Source: Sternotherus odoratus
Lineage: Eukaryota > Chordata > Testudines > Kinosternidae
NCBI GenBank assembly: GCA_032164245.1
Contig: JAVMKO010000002.1
Span: forward strand, 181,914,920-181,978,919
DNA length: 64,000 nt
Direction of reading: 5' to 3'
Part shown: positions 24,272 to 37,193 of the stretch, one piece after another
How the letters are laid out: every line of letters begins with the position of its first letter
Numbering within the stretch: position 1 is the stretch's first letter
The notes under the pieces: model-generated
Told to the model about the DNA's origin: nothing
The model's database searches: none
The model's input: only the letters and a program-made list of their open reading frames with translations
Translations under genes and position numbers: made by a program

Positions 24272-27200
24272 TGTTATAAAAATGAAAGAAAGCGAAAGAG
24301 GAACAAAAGTTTTTGAGAACAGTGTATGTGAACTTTGTAGGAAAAAAAATATGTAAGCGTAGTAACAGTTTAACTTAAATGCTGAAGAGTTTTAAATGCA
24401 GCCAGGACTGATCTTGTGCTTTCAAGTAATGGTTGCTATGGGTGACCCAGAAATGAAACCAATCATAGCATTGTAATTTAAAACTAAAACAGCTGGCAAA
24501 ATATTTCCTCTCAAGCATGTTGTCTCAGAAGTAAACGAAAAGGTTGGGAGACTTTCCATTTACTTTTACGAAAACATGGATTGCTTGAACTAAGGAACAT
24601 ATTAATGTTTTCACCGTAGCTTTCTATTATGTGCCAAGGAACTCCATTCCAGAATTTCACACTGGAGGTGATGAAAAAAGACAAATGATAGAATGAAATG
24701 GTTGGGTCTAACACAAAATAATCAACTATCTTTATATTTCTACTTTACATTATAACAGGAATTCTGATTATAGAAATAGGTGGTGGTGTTTCACCTAAAA
24801 ATAATAGTAGCTCCAAAATACATGACTGTCTACACAGCTATAGTTCAAACTATAAAGAAATCTCTTGTGATCGTACATGCCAATCATTGTAAAACACCAA
24901 TTTTTTATGTTGAAAAAATGGATAATCTTGGCCAGACATATACAGTATATGACCATGTTCAACCAAGAGAATATATGCTGAGTTAAAAGAAAAGTTGTGT
25001 ACTACATAACTATGGCTGATATATGACACATATGAAGAAATATAGAATGTATTTATGCATCACATGCCTGGATCAAATCTATGTAAATCTTAATGCTTAA
25101 GTGTTGTACGTGATCTTTTGCTTTGTTTTATGACCGAGGATTCATACACTTTCATTCTTAACTCATCTTCGATATTTTTTATTCATGTTGCATTTCCCCA
25201 GTAATTGTCTTGTAGCAACACCTACAGGGAATGTCATCAGAAAACAACAGCTGAAGATCTTTCTCATTTTCTTCCTCATCTCTCTTAAAACTGAGCAGGA
25301 TCTCGATGCTCACGTCAGTAATCCAGCAACAGCTTTACAGAATGCAAATACTCAAGCTATATAATAAAAGATTGTCAGAATCACAGAACAGGGAGGAAAC
25401 GTATACCAGAAGAGTCTCTGGACTGCGCCTTGCTGAAGTGGTGTGGTTCCCAGCATGCCCACAGTAGCTGGGATAACTGTGATAAAATAGCAGTGAATAA
25501 GGTCCCTGGCAGTACTTACCATTTTCAACCAAAGCTAGCAATCACTTATATTTTGTATGTTTTCGGTAGAATGCACGAGGTCCCCTACAATGCATCTTCA
25601 TTAGGGCCTTCCTTTTGCCAAGTTTGTCGCAAAGGGAGGTTGAGGCATGATGGGATTTTTGAAAACAAGTAAGCAGAGAGACAGATGCAAAACCAAGCCA
25701 GCGAAGTTTTAGCATGGGGAAGAACCTGACGCCATCAGAACTGTAGACCTTGGCAATCAAGCAGCAGGGAGAGCCTCTACTAGTAATTATTTTAACATTA
25801 GCCACAATCAGTGAGAAAATAACAAAAAGTGCTTTTCTTCACAGCTCCAACTTCCAAGGTGCACTGCTGTGTTCTGTTTCTTCCAAGATTTAATAAGAAA
25901 TATGATAAATGGCCTCCTTTGCTAATGTTTTTAAGGCAGCCAAGATTAGAAGATAGAGTTTCTCGTTAATAATTTTGTAGCCTGCTGTATTAGATATAAG
26001 AAATCAGAACATGGGTGGAATGACAAAAGAAGCCTTAGTAGCTTTGAGAGATGCTGTCTAAGCTACACATACTTTCCCCCTCTACCTTTGCTTCATTATT
26101 GTCCCAGAGCTACAAACTAGGTGCCAAAGCTAATTCCCCATCTCTCTTATTTCCACTATTCATAAATAAAATATGCAAATGCATAGTGGTTTAAATGCCC
26201 AGAGTGGTAAATAAAGGATTTAGTGTCTCTATTTCATCCATTTATGGAGACTGCCTATATTTACTATAATCTTAATTAATACATTGTGGGAATAACAAAA
26301 TATGCTGGAGACATATGTAAACTGTGTTGCTGTTATGTGACAATATGTTTCAGAGATCTGGTTGAGCTCCTGCTGTTGGACACTCATCAAATTGCTTTGT
26401 GGGCATCCAAATGCTGAATCACATGTGGTCTTGTCTTGCTGGGGGCAGGGCAGGGTAAGGACCTGTCACTGGCTTTGAGCATCTGGGTACACACTCCAGG
26501 TGCAGACTTCATAGGACACCCTTTTGGCAGCTGGAACCCCTTGATACAAATGCCTCAGTTCTGAAAGTAGTTTCATCTCCACAAGCCTCCCCAGCAGCTC
26601 TTGTGTGTTATTGTTCCCCAGAACCCCACCAAAAGCATGAGCCTTCTGGTTTACAGTTTACCTGTTCAGGGGCATGCAATAGTGAGAGCAAACAGACACA
26701 CATACAGCCTTTAAACAGGATTGTACAATACCATTACTCTTTACATAAGATATAAAGCACAAGAGAACATGGATCATATCAAAAACAACAAACATCCTGA
26801 ATGCAATGCCCCTGACCCTAGCTCACCCTTCTCTTCGGAGTCCTTGGGGGATCATTTTTGTCCAAGGAAGGCAAGTTCCCCCTGCCTGCTCAGGCACCTG
26901 AAGCAACTCCCCTCAGTGTGAGCTGGTGAAGATCCAGAGTTGAGTAGATTTTTCCCTTTTATAAAGTTCCAGTCTCCTGTCAGATGACCTCCCCTGATTT
27001 GGCCCTTCAGGTAATCATAAATTTCCCAATGGGTGACTTCATTCTCTGACAAACCAGTTCAGTCTTTTGTCTCAAGGCATTTCTTTTTGAATAGAGGCTC
27101 TTCAAGATTTAAAGACACTTTCCTGTTATCGTGGGGGCACTACCCTTTGGAATTTCAGTGCAGCATGGAGGTAGAAAGACAACAAGAATGAAAAGGGCTG

Positions 27201-27715
27201 CACATTCAAAATGGAGTTTGCACCTTCATAGAGATACTTATAGTTAATCATCGCACACCAAATTCATATGTTGTACAGACAGGTTTCCCAGATAGTCACA
27301 ACATGATGCAGTTAACTTGTTTCACAGTAGATGACTTCAGCAATAGGCAATTATTTTCAATGATGGCAAGATCTCCAGGGAAATTGCATAAGACTATTCA
27401 GGGGAATGGGCTCAACTCATGTTACCACAGTACTAATTCAGATGTCAGCCTTTGTTAGAAGGCTCCCCGTGAACAAAAGTTGAAGGAGCTTAATGGGGAA
27501 ATCTGAAAACAAAAAAACCACCCATCTATTAAGTCAATCTGCAGCTAGTTCATATATTGTCTATTTTGTTTTGTTTGGTGATATTCATTACATCTTCATT
27601 GTTAAGGACTTGATTTCTTAAAAGTTCGTATGATCCCATTGGATATTTCTCATGTGAAGGTTGTATTTTTCTGTCTATGATATCCTAGTATTTTTAACAG
27701 CAGCAAGATGGGACG
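24272..27715. other. no gene recognised
   Basis: AT-rich, with no supported gene. A minus-strand frame at 24514-24714 (SVKFWNGVPWHIIES) faintly resembles the C-terminal tail of LINE reverse transcriptases and could be a very old LINE scrap. The rest gives only short unrelated frames. Confidence 0.35.
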
Positions 27716-27723
27716 ATCTAAAC

Positions 27724-27935
27724 CAGGCGTTCTGGAGGTCTGGACCCTTCAGGGGGTCATGAGGTTATTACATGAGGGGTCATGAGCTGTCAGCCTCCAC
27801 CTCAAGCTTTGTTTTGCCTCCAGCATTTATAATGGTGTTAAATACATTAATGTTTTTAATGGATAAGGGGGGGGGGCACACTCAGAGCCTTGTTATGTGA
27901 AAGGGGTCACCAGGACAAACATCTAAGAACCACTG
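27724..27935 (+). mobile_element. hAT MITE, 212 bp
   Basis: Begins CAGGCGTTCTGG and ends CTAAGAACCACTG, decayed hAT-type inverted repeats. It is flanked by an exact 8-bp duplication ATCTAAAC at 27716-27723 and 27936-27943. The interior (GGGGGTCATGAGGTTATTAC; GGCACACTCAGAGCCTTG) has no coding capacity. It needed transposase from an autonomous relative. Confidence 0.9.
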
Positions 27936-27943
27936 ATCTAAAC

Positions 27944-29222
27944 AGAGGATTAGGAATACCAATGGTCTTTGAGCAGTACAACCTGATGAACTCTTGAGAA
28001 ATAACTTTTTTCGTTGTAATGTAAGTTGGCAGTAATAACGAATAGGGAAATAAAATACAGGAAATGTAAAATACATATAAAAATGTCTCTTCATAATGTT
28101 AAGAGCTGGAGATGGATCTTTAATATCAAAGGATATAATAAGTTCTGAAATGTCTTCAGATGAATGATTCTACAATGATCATTTTGGTGTGTTAGATATG
28201 AGCTCTATCCTGCTACCTAGGGCTTTTGTTGTGAAAGGCTGAAACTATAGCATGGGAACTGTATTTGAGAGAAAGGTGTCTGTTTTAATATTGTTATGAA
28301 GTTACAGAGACCTTAAAAGACCATATGATATCACAAAGGAGCTGATATTTCACTAACAGATTTTCACGGAGATGAATAATATGACTCAAGCAGCATAAAA
28401 CAGTTTCAAATGGCTCAGAAACTGAATCAGACATTCAAACTGTGTTGAATAGCACCCTTCTGGGCCTGCTTTACTTCTAAGCCAAAAGTTCAACTCTGCT
28501 TTAACGGGCATATTTGAGCCTAATGCTCTGAAACATCAATTCCTTTAGGTCCAACTGCTGTAACTACATTTCCAGCCAAAAGTTGGATTTTCTCATAGTT
28601 TTGAAAACCTCTGATGCCGTCTGGTCGGCATAAAGCAGGAAATCCATTCCAGTCTCTTAAACAGAATAAGAAAAACAACTTAATCTAGGGGCTCAAACAG
28701 AATCTCACTTTGTAAAAACTAGCCAATATAGTTAAAATTAATTACGTTTTACCTGACAAGACCTGAGTTTAGTCTTCTTTTCCTGTAGCTGATGACATCA
28801 TAAATTCTTAAAATGGAGCAAGGAGCTCACCTGCATCCTTACTCTGTTTTAAGTGTTATAGGCTGACTGATTTCCAATGTGCTGAGCACCTAGCAGCTCC
28901 CACTGCAATCACAGACTTTCCCTGGGACTTGTGCTCCTAAATCAGGTGCTTTTGCAAATATTTTTCTAGTGAAAATGGAGGCTGGGATTTTATAAGGGAA
29001 TTAGTTACAGAAATCCTATTACTGAGTGTTCAGCAGTTTTGAAAACATCAGATAATATATTTAGGAACCTAAATATAGACAGACTTTAAGCTCCTGTATT
29101 TTAAAATCTTGGCCTAACTTTTTTTTTTATGAAGTTTTTCAGTTCTATTTTCACAGTCCTTGTGGCCCACTCCCTCTCCAGTCTTTTCTCCCACCCGCTC
29201 TCTCTCTGTTTCCCTCTCTCAC
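27944..29222. other. no recognisable feature
   Basis: AT-rich sequence without repeats or frames I can support. A pyrimidine-rich tract occupies about 29165-29222, just before the next MITE. Confidence 0.4.
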
Positions 29223-29225
29223 TTA

Positions 29226-29508
29226 GGGCTTGTCCTCACTGGGGGGGGATCGACGGCAGATACGCAACTTCAGCTACGTGAATCACATAGCTGAAGTTGC
29301 GTATCTGCCGCTGACTTACCGCTTGTCCCCAAGGCGGCGGCAGTCAGCGGTGTGCTCCCCCGTCGACTCCAGCTTGCGCCTCCCGGCAAGCTGGAGTATA
29401 CGGAGTCGACGGGGGAGCTCCGGGTGCTCGATTTATCGCGTCTTAGTGAGATGCGATAAATCGATCACCAGAAAATCGATCTTCGGCAGCGCTAGTGAAG
29501 ACCAGCCC
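29226..29508. mobile_element. PIF/Harbinger-type MITE made of three consecutive hairpins
   Basis: Ends GGGCTTGTCCTCACT and AGTGAAGACCAGCCC are inverted repeats with TTA at 29223-29225 and 29509-29511, the 3-bp target duplication typical of PIF/Harbinger. Inside lie three separate stems: 29254-29276 with 29288-29310 (23 bp, perfect), 29354-29370 with 29402-29418 (17 bp, perfect, containing a second stem 29367-29377 with 29386-29396), and 29428-29439 with 29453-29464 (12 bp, perfect). The open frame crossing the element is a by-product. Confidence 0.85.
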
Positions 29509-29686
29509 TTACACACAAGAATCCGAGAGGTAGCCATATTAGTCTGGAATTGCAGAAGTGACAAAGAGTCCTGTGGCACCTTAAAGACTAACTAAAGTAT
29601 TGAAGCATAAGCTTTCGTGGGCTAATACCCACTTCGTTGGATGCATGCAATGGAAGTATCAAGAGGTAGGAATAAATAAGTATAAA

Positions 29687-31273
29687 TCTATATATATAAA
29701 AGTCAAGTGGTGTATGTATGTATGTATGTATGTACGTATGACAGCGAACTCCTCCCGCACCGTTTGAGCCAGAGACTTGAAATTTGGTACAGTGAGGGGT
29801 ATTAGGGTCTAGATGCTGGTAAGGGTCGAAAAATTTTCGGATCTCACCTCTGACGCCCCCCCAGGGCCAATCACATCGGCTGGGCGGTTAGGTGGTGATG
29901 ATGTCATAATACCCCCCTCCAACAGACACCTCACTCACTCAGCTCACCCCTCCCTCCTCCAACGGAACCCCGGAGATCCTTCAGTTCTCTGCCCCTCCCC
30001 CCTCCCAACGGAACCCCAGAGATCCCTCAGTTCTCTGCCCCTCCCACCTCCCAACGGAACCCCGGACTCCATAAGCTCTGTGCCCCCCCACCAACCGCAA
30101 AACCCCCTGACCAACCCCAACACCCACCCCTCACCCCTCACCCACCCCGACAACTTCCCACCCCCCCAGACCAAACCCGACACCCCCTGGCTCACTTACC
30201 CCCCGACCGAACCCGACACCCCCACCTCACCCCCCCAAGCAAACCCCACACCCCCACCTCACACCCCCACCAACCGCAACACCCCCTGACCAACACCCAC
30301 ACCTCCCCCCTCACCCACCCCGACACCTTCCCACCCCCCCAGACCAAACCCGACACCCCCTGGCTCACTTACCCCCCGACCGAACCCAACACCCCCACCT
30401 CACCCCCCCAACCAACCCCGACACCCACTGACCAACCCCAACACCCACACCTCACCCCTCATCCACCCCGACAACTTCCCACCCCCCCAGACCAAACCCG
30501 ACACCCCCCGGCTCACTTACCCCCCGACCGAACCCAACACCCCCACCTCACCCCCCCCCCACCAACCACAACACCCCCAGACCAAACCCGACACCCCCCG
30601 GCTCACTTACCCCCCGACCGAACCCAACACCCCCACCTCACCCCCCAAGCAAACCCCACACCCCCACCTCACAACCCCAGGAACCGCAACACCCCCTGAC
30701 CAACCCCAACACCCACACCTCACCCCTCACCCCTCACCCACCCCGACACCTTCCCACCCCCCCAGACCAAACCCAACCCCCCCCGGCTCACTTACCCCCC
30801 GACTGAACCCAACACCCCCACCTCACCCCCCCACCAACTGCAAACCCCCCTGACCAACCCCAACACCCACACCTCACCCCTCACCTACCCCGACAACGTC
30901 CCACCCCCCCCAGACCAAACCCGACACCCCCCCAGCTCACGGTGCACTGTGTAGCACACAGATTATTAAATACACTGTTCGGTCGGGGGATGAGGTGGGG
31001 GTGTCGGATTTGCTCAGGGGGTCAGGTGGGGGTGTCGGGTTCGGTCGGGGGGTGAGGTGGGGGTGTTGGGTTTGCTTGGGGGGTCAGGTGGGGTTGTCGG
31101 GTTTGGTCGGGGGGTAAGTGAGCCGGGGGGGGTTGGGGTTGGTCAGGGGGGGTGGGAAGGTGTCGGGGTGGGTGAGGGGTGAGGTGTGGGTGTTGGGGTT
31201 GGTCAAGGGGTGTCAGCTGTCTGCCCCCTCCCCACCTCCGACTGACCCAAGCAAGGCCGGGCATTTATGCTAG
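29687..31273 (+). mobile_element. non-autonomous Helitron with large internal inverted repeat
   Basis: Begins TCTATATATATAAAAGTCAA at 29687 and ends with a GGCC-type hairpin region, spacer and CTAG at 31270-31273. Host A (29686) and T (31274) flank it, giving the Helitron A/T target. A (TATG)n tract and the conserved GAGCCAGAGACTTGAAATTT block follow the 5' end. The interior is C-rich on the plus strand to about 30945, then switches to G-rich from about 30985, the second part being the complement of the first repeat type. The terminal hairpin is weaker than in the other copies. No coding sequence. Confidence 0.87.
30100..31230. repeat. C-rich/G-rich minisatellite, inverted about 30945-30985
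   Basis: Units such as CCCGACACCCCC, GGCTCACTTACCCCCCGACC and CCACCTCACCCCCC recur many times to about 30940. After a unique spacer (GGTGCACTGTGTAGCACACA and following bases) the complementary units GGGGGTGAGGTGGGGGTGTC follow. Multiple runs of four or more G on one strand could form G-quadruplexes (inference). Confidence 0.85.
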
Positions 31274-31474
31274 TAAATAAATAAATAAGGCTGAACCTGA
31301 TTGGACTAACCTTATTATCTAACCTGGTCCTTGCCTCTTATTTATTCCTGCCTCTGGATACTTCCACTGCATGCATCCGACTAAGTGGGTATTAGCCCAT
31401 GAAAGCTTATGCTTCAATACTTTAGTAGTTTAGTTAGTCTTTAAGGTGCCACAGGACTCTTTGTCACTTCTCAC

Positions 31475-34400
31475 TTACAGATAAAAATCTCTCTCTCCTG
31501 CCTTCCTGATTTATTGCCTCTTTAGTTTCATGCAGAAAGAGACATACCTATTATTTTCCATAGCAATCTCCCTAGGCCACACCATTGTCAGATCGGTAAT
31601 ATGCTTTCTTACACCATTCTTCCCCACTCTATCCAGCTGTTCCTTCACTTTAGGAGGCCACATGAGCCTTGATTTTAGCCCTGCTTTTCTATGTATCCTT
31701 AATCTACACATGTTCTTTAGGCTCCCTAGCAGTTCTGCACTGCCAGAAATCACCTCTGTAGAGGGAAGCATGTTTCAGAAATTCAAACACAGAGACATTC
31801 TAAAGAATGGGCCCCACACGGGGAACATGCAGGCCTGTACAATAACTGTCTTTTCACATTTAAACTTTGGTAGGTTTAATCAATTAAATTTATGTTCAGT
31901 AAAAATAAAGAGATTATGCAGATCCAAATTTTGAAGCCTCTTCCTTAGCTTTTTTTCAAGGTGCTATCAAGCCCCAAACAGAAAACAATGCTTTAATTAG
32001 TGTGCCACAGACACATAATCAATCCAAGCAAATTTTGGACAATATAATTATTTTTGGAATTATGTTAATCATTAAAATGTTGGCAATAAGGGCTGCCAGC
32101 TGAGTGAGACAAGGAATTTCCCTGATAGCTCAGCTAACTTGAGAGGCAAGACAGCCCCAGGCACATTTTTGTTATGACTCTTCCCCATCTGTCCCTCAGG
32201 ATTGCTAATGTGACTACATACAGGGTTTTGTATTGGTTAATTAAGTGACTTTGCCAATGTCTATCCCAGGAACACTTAATCAGTCAGACTGTTCTGGTTG
32301 CAGGCAGTTGATTCTTTTTGGAAAAAGAATTCATTTGAAAAATATCAAGAAAATCTGGGGGACATTCATGATGACATGAGGTTCAATATCAGCACTGAAC
32401 AGTGGTCTTAATTTATTAAAGCAAAAATACCAGACTACAAAACTGCCCTTTAATTGCCCTCAAACCAAACTCCCCTTTGCCCCCACCAAATGTTTTATGG
32501 TGAATAGACAAATAAGATGGGATGCACCTAGGATCGCTTAGCAGAATAAAGCAGGTAATGTCCCTCTGCTATCCCACCTGTGTTTTAAGGTATGCACTTT
32601 ACCATATCATATATGTTTCATCACTGTGAGGTTTTCCTTTGTTCTTTAAAGTGAGAGACAGGTCAGTTAATCTTCTTTACAATGCACAAGGGGAAAGGCA
32701 AGTGCGTTCTTTTTGCATTTATCTTGATACTACATTACTGACACTCTGTCCTTTTCCTTTGGGGGCCCCTGCTGTTCAAGAGCCTAGCCCACTAAATACA
32801 AGCTACTGTCAGATATTAACAGTGAATTAAAACTGCAGGTAAAAATGGTGACAGTGGCATATTCCTGTCACTGGGCTTGACAGGAAATTTATTTTGCTGT
32901 AGCTGAAAAGTAATTAACCTCCACTGTGAGAGAATTCTATTACTAGTAGCTATTCCGCCATGCAATGTGCACTACATGGAAATGTTACAGGCCATCAAGC
33001 AGAAAAGGCAGATTTGTCTGCATTTTAAACTAAAGTTCCATTCAATCCCCCTCCCCCACAGCCCCCACACACCCGATTCACATTCTCTCTCTCCCCTCCC
33101 TCTGTCTCCACTGAAGCTAGAAATTGAGAGGCACATGCAGTAGAAGGAAAATGGTAAAAAAGCGTAAGAGGTTTTATAAGTCATTTGTAGGAGTTAATTT
33201 TGTGTGTGCCCGTGATTGCAGAAGTGTGTGTGCCTTTTAACGAATACTTGCTCTTTTATGGGAGAAATCAGTGATGATCAAGAATGACATTTAGCCATAA
33301 ATAGTTTCATTGCAGACGTAAGAAAATGTCAACAAAGCAGTTGATGGGTTCTCTCTCATTTTCCTGCCATCTTCCCTGGTGAAAGGTATGAGCATCCACT
33401 TGTGAAAAAATAAATAAGACCAAAACATCAAAAATGTGACCATATTCTGAGGCCTTTCTGAGAAAAGGATTGTGTTTGGAGAGAAGGGAAAAAAATCATT
33501 GAGCTCTTTCTGTGATCAATTGCTGCAAAAGTTCATTATGGATGTGAGGAAATCTACCAGTCTCTGTTACTGAAGTTTAGATGGAAAACAAAACTACTTT
33601 ACTGCTTTAGAGAGAACTGACTGGGTTACTTCTATCTATGTCATGAACTGTTAGTGGTGGGTTGGTCTATTTTGAAAGCCCAAAAAAGCAAATGGCTGCA
33701 CTGCAAATTACAGGGGATGCAAATTTTGAGAATTACAGACTAATGCTTCCTCTTCTCTTCAATTGCCTTACAACCAGGTTTCTGAGCGACAGCTATGCAT
33801 TAACAACATGATGCCTTCCTCCTTTTCAGGAAGAGGTGGCTGATAGCATGTCACAGATATGAAATGACATCAGCCTAATGATGGACTATGGGAAAAAATA
33901 AATCTTTAGATCTATGTTTTAAAGTTACAGTATTCTCTGTGACGCCAGATAAGTGTTATTGACAAAGGAATGTTTCATAACTTTTTAGTAGGAGTTTCTG
34001 AATCATGTTCCATTTAAAAGAGATTTCCCCTTCTTTTTCTATTTAAAAAAAATTCTAAGAATGTATAATTGAAGTTTACAATACAGCACCAAGGAACCTA
34101 TTCAAAGGGCTTTTATTCTCTTTTTATAAACCCTCCTTGATCAAAAATCAGAAAGTATATGTGCTAAAAATGAGTAATGGACCACAACTGAGCTTTCTAA
34201 TGGTTTCTGTTTTAACAATCCCCCTTGATCCACCCCCAGTCAAAACCTGAAGTCAACAGTTTACCTCAAGAGATATATAAACAAACAAAAATATTGAGTG
34301 AATTGGCTTAATACAAGAAACTAGGAATATGACCATGAGGATTTTTGCACTTTATGTGCTACAATTTCAAAAGTTAGGAGAATGAGGACCTCCCAAAAGA

Positions 34401-35320
34401 AATGAAAAACTCTTGGGGGTTAATTTACAGGGTAATGGGTATTACCTGTTCGGATGCACAGTTATCCTGCTTATGTGCACAAATACAGATTTGCACATGA
34501 AATTGCACATGAAATTGCACTCTTCTCACCTTCTCCACCAATGGCATGGAGGAGAGGACTCTGGGTTTTGGGTTCTCTGGCAAGCCTCAGAGTATAGAAA
34601 GGGCATAGTATCCAAACTAATGCTCAGGTTTATAGGACATCAGTGGTCCCTGGTACTAGCTGAGATCTGCACTGGAACACCTTTGCTGGGTTGTGAGGTT
34701 ATACCAATGTGGCATTAGTGGCTAACACAGTTGTGGTCTCAACATTTAACCATATTATAGCTTCTGTCTCTCATTATTTCCATATTCATGTGAAAAACGT
34801 GTTTTATTTCCTCTACAACTGTCTTATTCAATGGGAGGAGGAAGGTAGGTCTATTTTTTCTTAACAACTATGAACCAGTAACTCAGTTATTAATTATGTT
34901 TATAGATGACACTAAATTGCGAGTGATGAAGGAATGTTCCACCAGAGTACTGTGGAATGTATATAAATGTCTTTATGGTATCAGTTCAACAACACAAGGA
35001 TTCACCTTCCATTTAGTGTTTTTTCTGAGAGTCTAGCTGTCTCTAAGTTAACAAAACCCTTCAAGCCAGACCAAGCTGGTGTCTAGAGCTCTGTCTTTCT
35101 GTCGGGGTATAGAACTGGAACCCATACTGAAGAGGTATGTGGTGCTCTTATACCCTGAAAAACTTACAAGAAGATGAAGTCACAAAGCAAATATCTCCTG
35201 ACTAAGATATCTGACTAAGATACCTGAAAGATTAAATATTTCAGAGAGTTTTTAAAGATGCCCAGAGTACATCACCAGAATGATTTAAATAACTGTGAGA
35301 GGTTGTTAGAAATCCCAGAA
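31475..35320. other. no gene recognised
   Basis: AT-rich, with only short unrelated frames (the longest 134 codons, 31530-31931) that have no recognisable motif. No repeat family identified. Confidence 0.35.
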
Positions 35321-35640
35321 CATAAGAACAGTAATACCGTGTCTATCCAATGGTCCATCTAGCCTAATATCCTGACTTTCAACCGTGGCCAGTGCCCAAT
35401 GCTTCAGAGTGATTGAACAAAACAGGACAATTATTGACTGATCCATTTTCTATCATCCAGTTTCAGATTCAGAAAGTCATAGGTTTATGGACACCCAGAG
35501 CATGGAGTTGCAGCCCTGACCATCTTGGCTAATACTAATGCTTTTGAGAGCCCAGTAATATTTTTGACCTTTGTAATTCCCCTAGCAAGGAGTTCCACAG
35601 GTTGTTTGTGCATTGTGCGAAGATGCACCCCCTTATGCGT
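35321..35640 (-). mobile_element. CR1-like LINE 3' part (TTCTTATG-tail type)
   Basis: On the plus strand it opens with CATAAGAACAGTAATACC and TCCAATGGTCCATCTAGCC and continues to AAGGAGTTCCACAGGTTG, so the retroposon runs on the minus strand and ends in a TTCTTATG tail. The part near 35590-35620 corresponds to the conserved end of the CR1 reverse-transcriptase ORF (a WNSLP-like block). A second copy is at 63566-63962. Both are old. Confidence 0.75.
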
Positions 35641-36309
35641 GTGTGTTTGTGTGTGTTTTATTTTCAATGAGTTGTGGCAATTAAAAAAGTCAATGCTATT
35701 TTGTGCTGAACACAATGTTGTAGTTAAGTATAATTAATTAATGTATGATGGATAGGTTAAAGTAGGATAGGATCATAAAAGTATAAGGTTGATGATCACG
35801 TATGAGTGATGAGTGTGTATTAGGTATATAAGCAAAGTAAGGCGGTATGCAAGGCCTACAGGTTGAGGACTGTAAGAGTTCAGCTTAGCCATACTAGGCT
35901 ATAGGACTAATGAGGGTTGGCATAAGTTGGTGACCCAGGAATAAAAAGTTACATGATTACTGTAAAGAATGTGCCAGTTGGGTGATTTGGGGGAAAATAT
36001 GCCACAGAGTACCCATCTACATTTCAGGAACTTGATTGTTACACCAGAGCTGGCCCTCAACAGTTTGGCACCAGAGGTAGAGAGATCAAATGACACCCCC
36101 ATGCCCATTCGCTTGGGCTAAAACTTTTAAAGGTCTCAATTCTGCCTTCTTCCTGTTCTACTCCTCTCGTGGTACTGCTCTGCTACCTACTCCAGTAAAG
36201 GAGAAATAACAACTTAAAATGCCTTGTTCAAAAATTTTAAGTAACACTTAACTTTCAAATGCCTGAACAGCAAATGTAACTTTCCTTGTCCGCATAGTAA
36301 ACACTGGAA
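35641..36309. other. no gene; (GT)n run and possible hAT end
   Basis: A short GT/TTGT run lies at 35638-35658. The motif CAGAGCTGGCCCTCA at 36045-36059 resembles a decayed hAT terminus (compare CAGGGCCGGCGACAG at 61854) and may be the downstream end of the minus-strand transposase element that follows, but its partner end was not found. Confidence 0.3.
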
Positions 36310-37193
36310 TTCTTAACTGAATAATCAAGTGACGTTTTCTGTGCCTTCTCGGCTGTCAAGATTTGAACTGCTTCCTGAAGGTCCACAGTCTGGGCCAACT
36401 CATGTTCTATTGAGGTTGATTAGCCTCTCCTGTGTCATTGTGCAGCATAGATGTGTTTTCATTAATTTCAGCTTGGAGAAGCTGCGTTCTCCACTGGCAA
36501 CTGTTACAGGAAGTGTTAGAAGTATGTGCAGAGCAACAAAAGCATTTGGAAAGAGGGAAAGACCATTTGGTCATCTTATTTGTGCACACATATTCCAGAA
36601 CAGCCTTTGGAGTTGATCCTGCTGAAATATATCTTGAAAGGGCTTTTAGTTCATCACCTAAATCACTCGTATCAATATCGAGCATGTTGTCCTGTGTGTC
36701 AACACTGTCTCTAATGTCCTGCATTGCTGGTGTAGGTCTTCTTCAGGTACAGTGAGGAGTTTTGGAATATCATGCAACATCCCAAAATATACTCCTGTGT
36801 TCCTTGAGCTGCATGAAATGTTCTTCAACTGACTGTATTGCACAGTCTAGCACCTGGTTCAAAAATTCAACATTGAATTGCTGTTTGGGGTCTCTTATGG
36901 GATTATCCAGTGCCTCGTAGTCAAAATGTCTTCTTCTTTGGTGACTCTTGTATTCTTGAATGGGTGGGAAAATAGCTTCAGTGTGAAGTTCCTCTGCCAA
37001 CTTCTGCGCATTTTCAGAACATTTTGAAATCCCTTATCTGACTGGTAAGACTATAGGTTTGACTTTGCTTTTTCCACTTGTTCAGGTGCTCTAGATATAT
37101 CAAGGTCAACAACTTGGAGTCTCTTGCTTACAACATTTATTTCAAATAGTATGTCATGCCATGACACTAAGTCACTTAGAAATTTGAAGCTAT

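Larger units (their letters stand above)
29526..31470. mobile_element. inverted-repeat element of the GTGGCACC family, split by a Helitron
   Basis: The left arm 29526-29686 and right arm 31274-31470 are inverted copies: AAAGAGTCCTGTGGCACC, GCATAAGCTTTCGTGGGC and GGATGCATGCAATGGAAG on the left match CCACTGCATGCATCC and GGTGCCACAGGACTC on the right. Without the Helitron at 29687-31273 the element is about 360 bp. The left arm has about 27 extra outer bases (GAGGTAGCCATATTAGTCTGG), absent on the right, so the right end is truncated or the ends are naturally unequal. No clear target duplication. Confidence 0.75.

Noticed and set aside
29230..29595. 121-codon plus-strand frame
   Set aside because: Lies in the triple-hairpin MITE; no protein similarity.
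36329..36755. Plus-strand frames of 95-107 codons
   Set aside because: Antisense shadows of the minus-strand hAT transposase relic.
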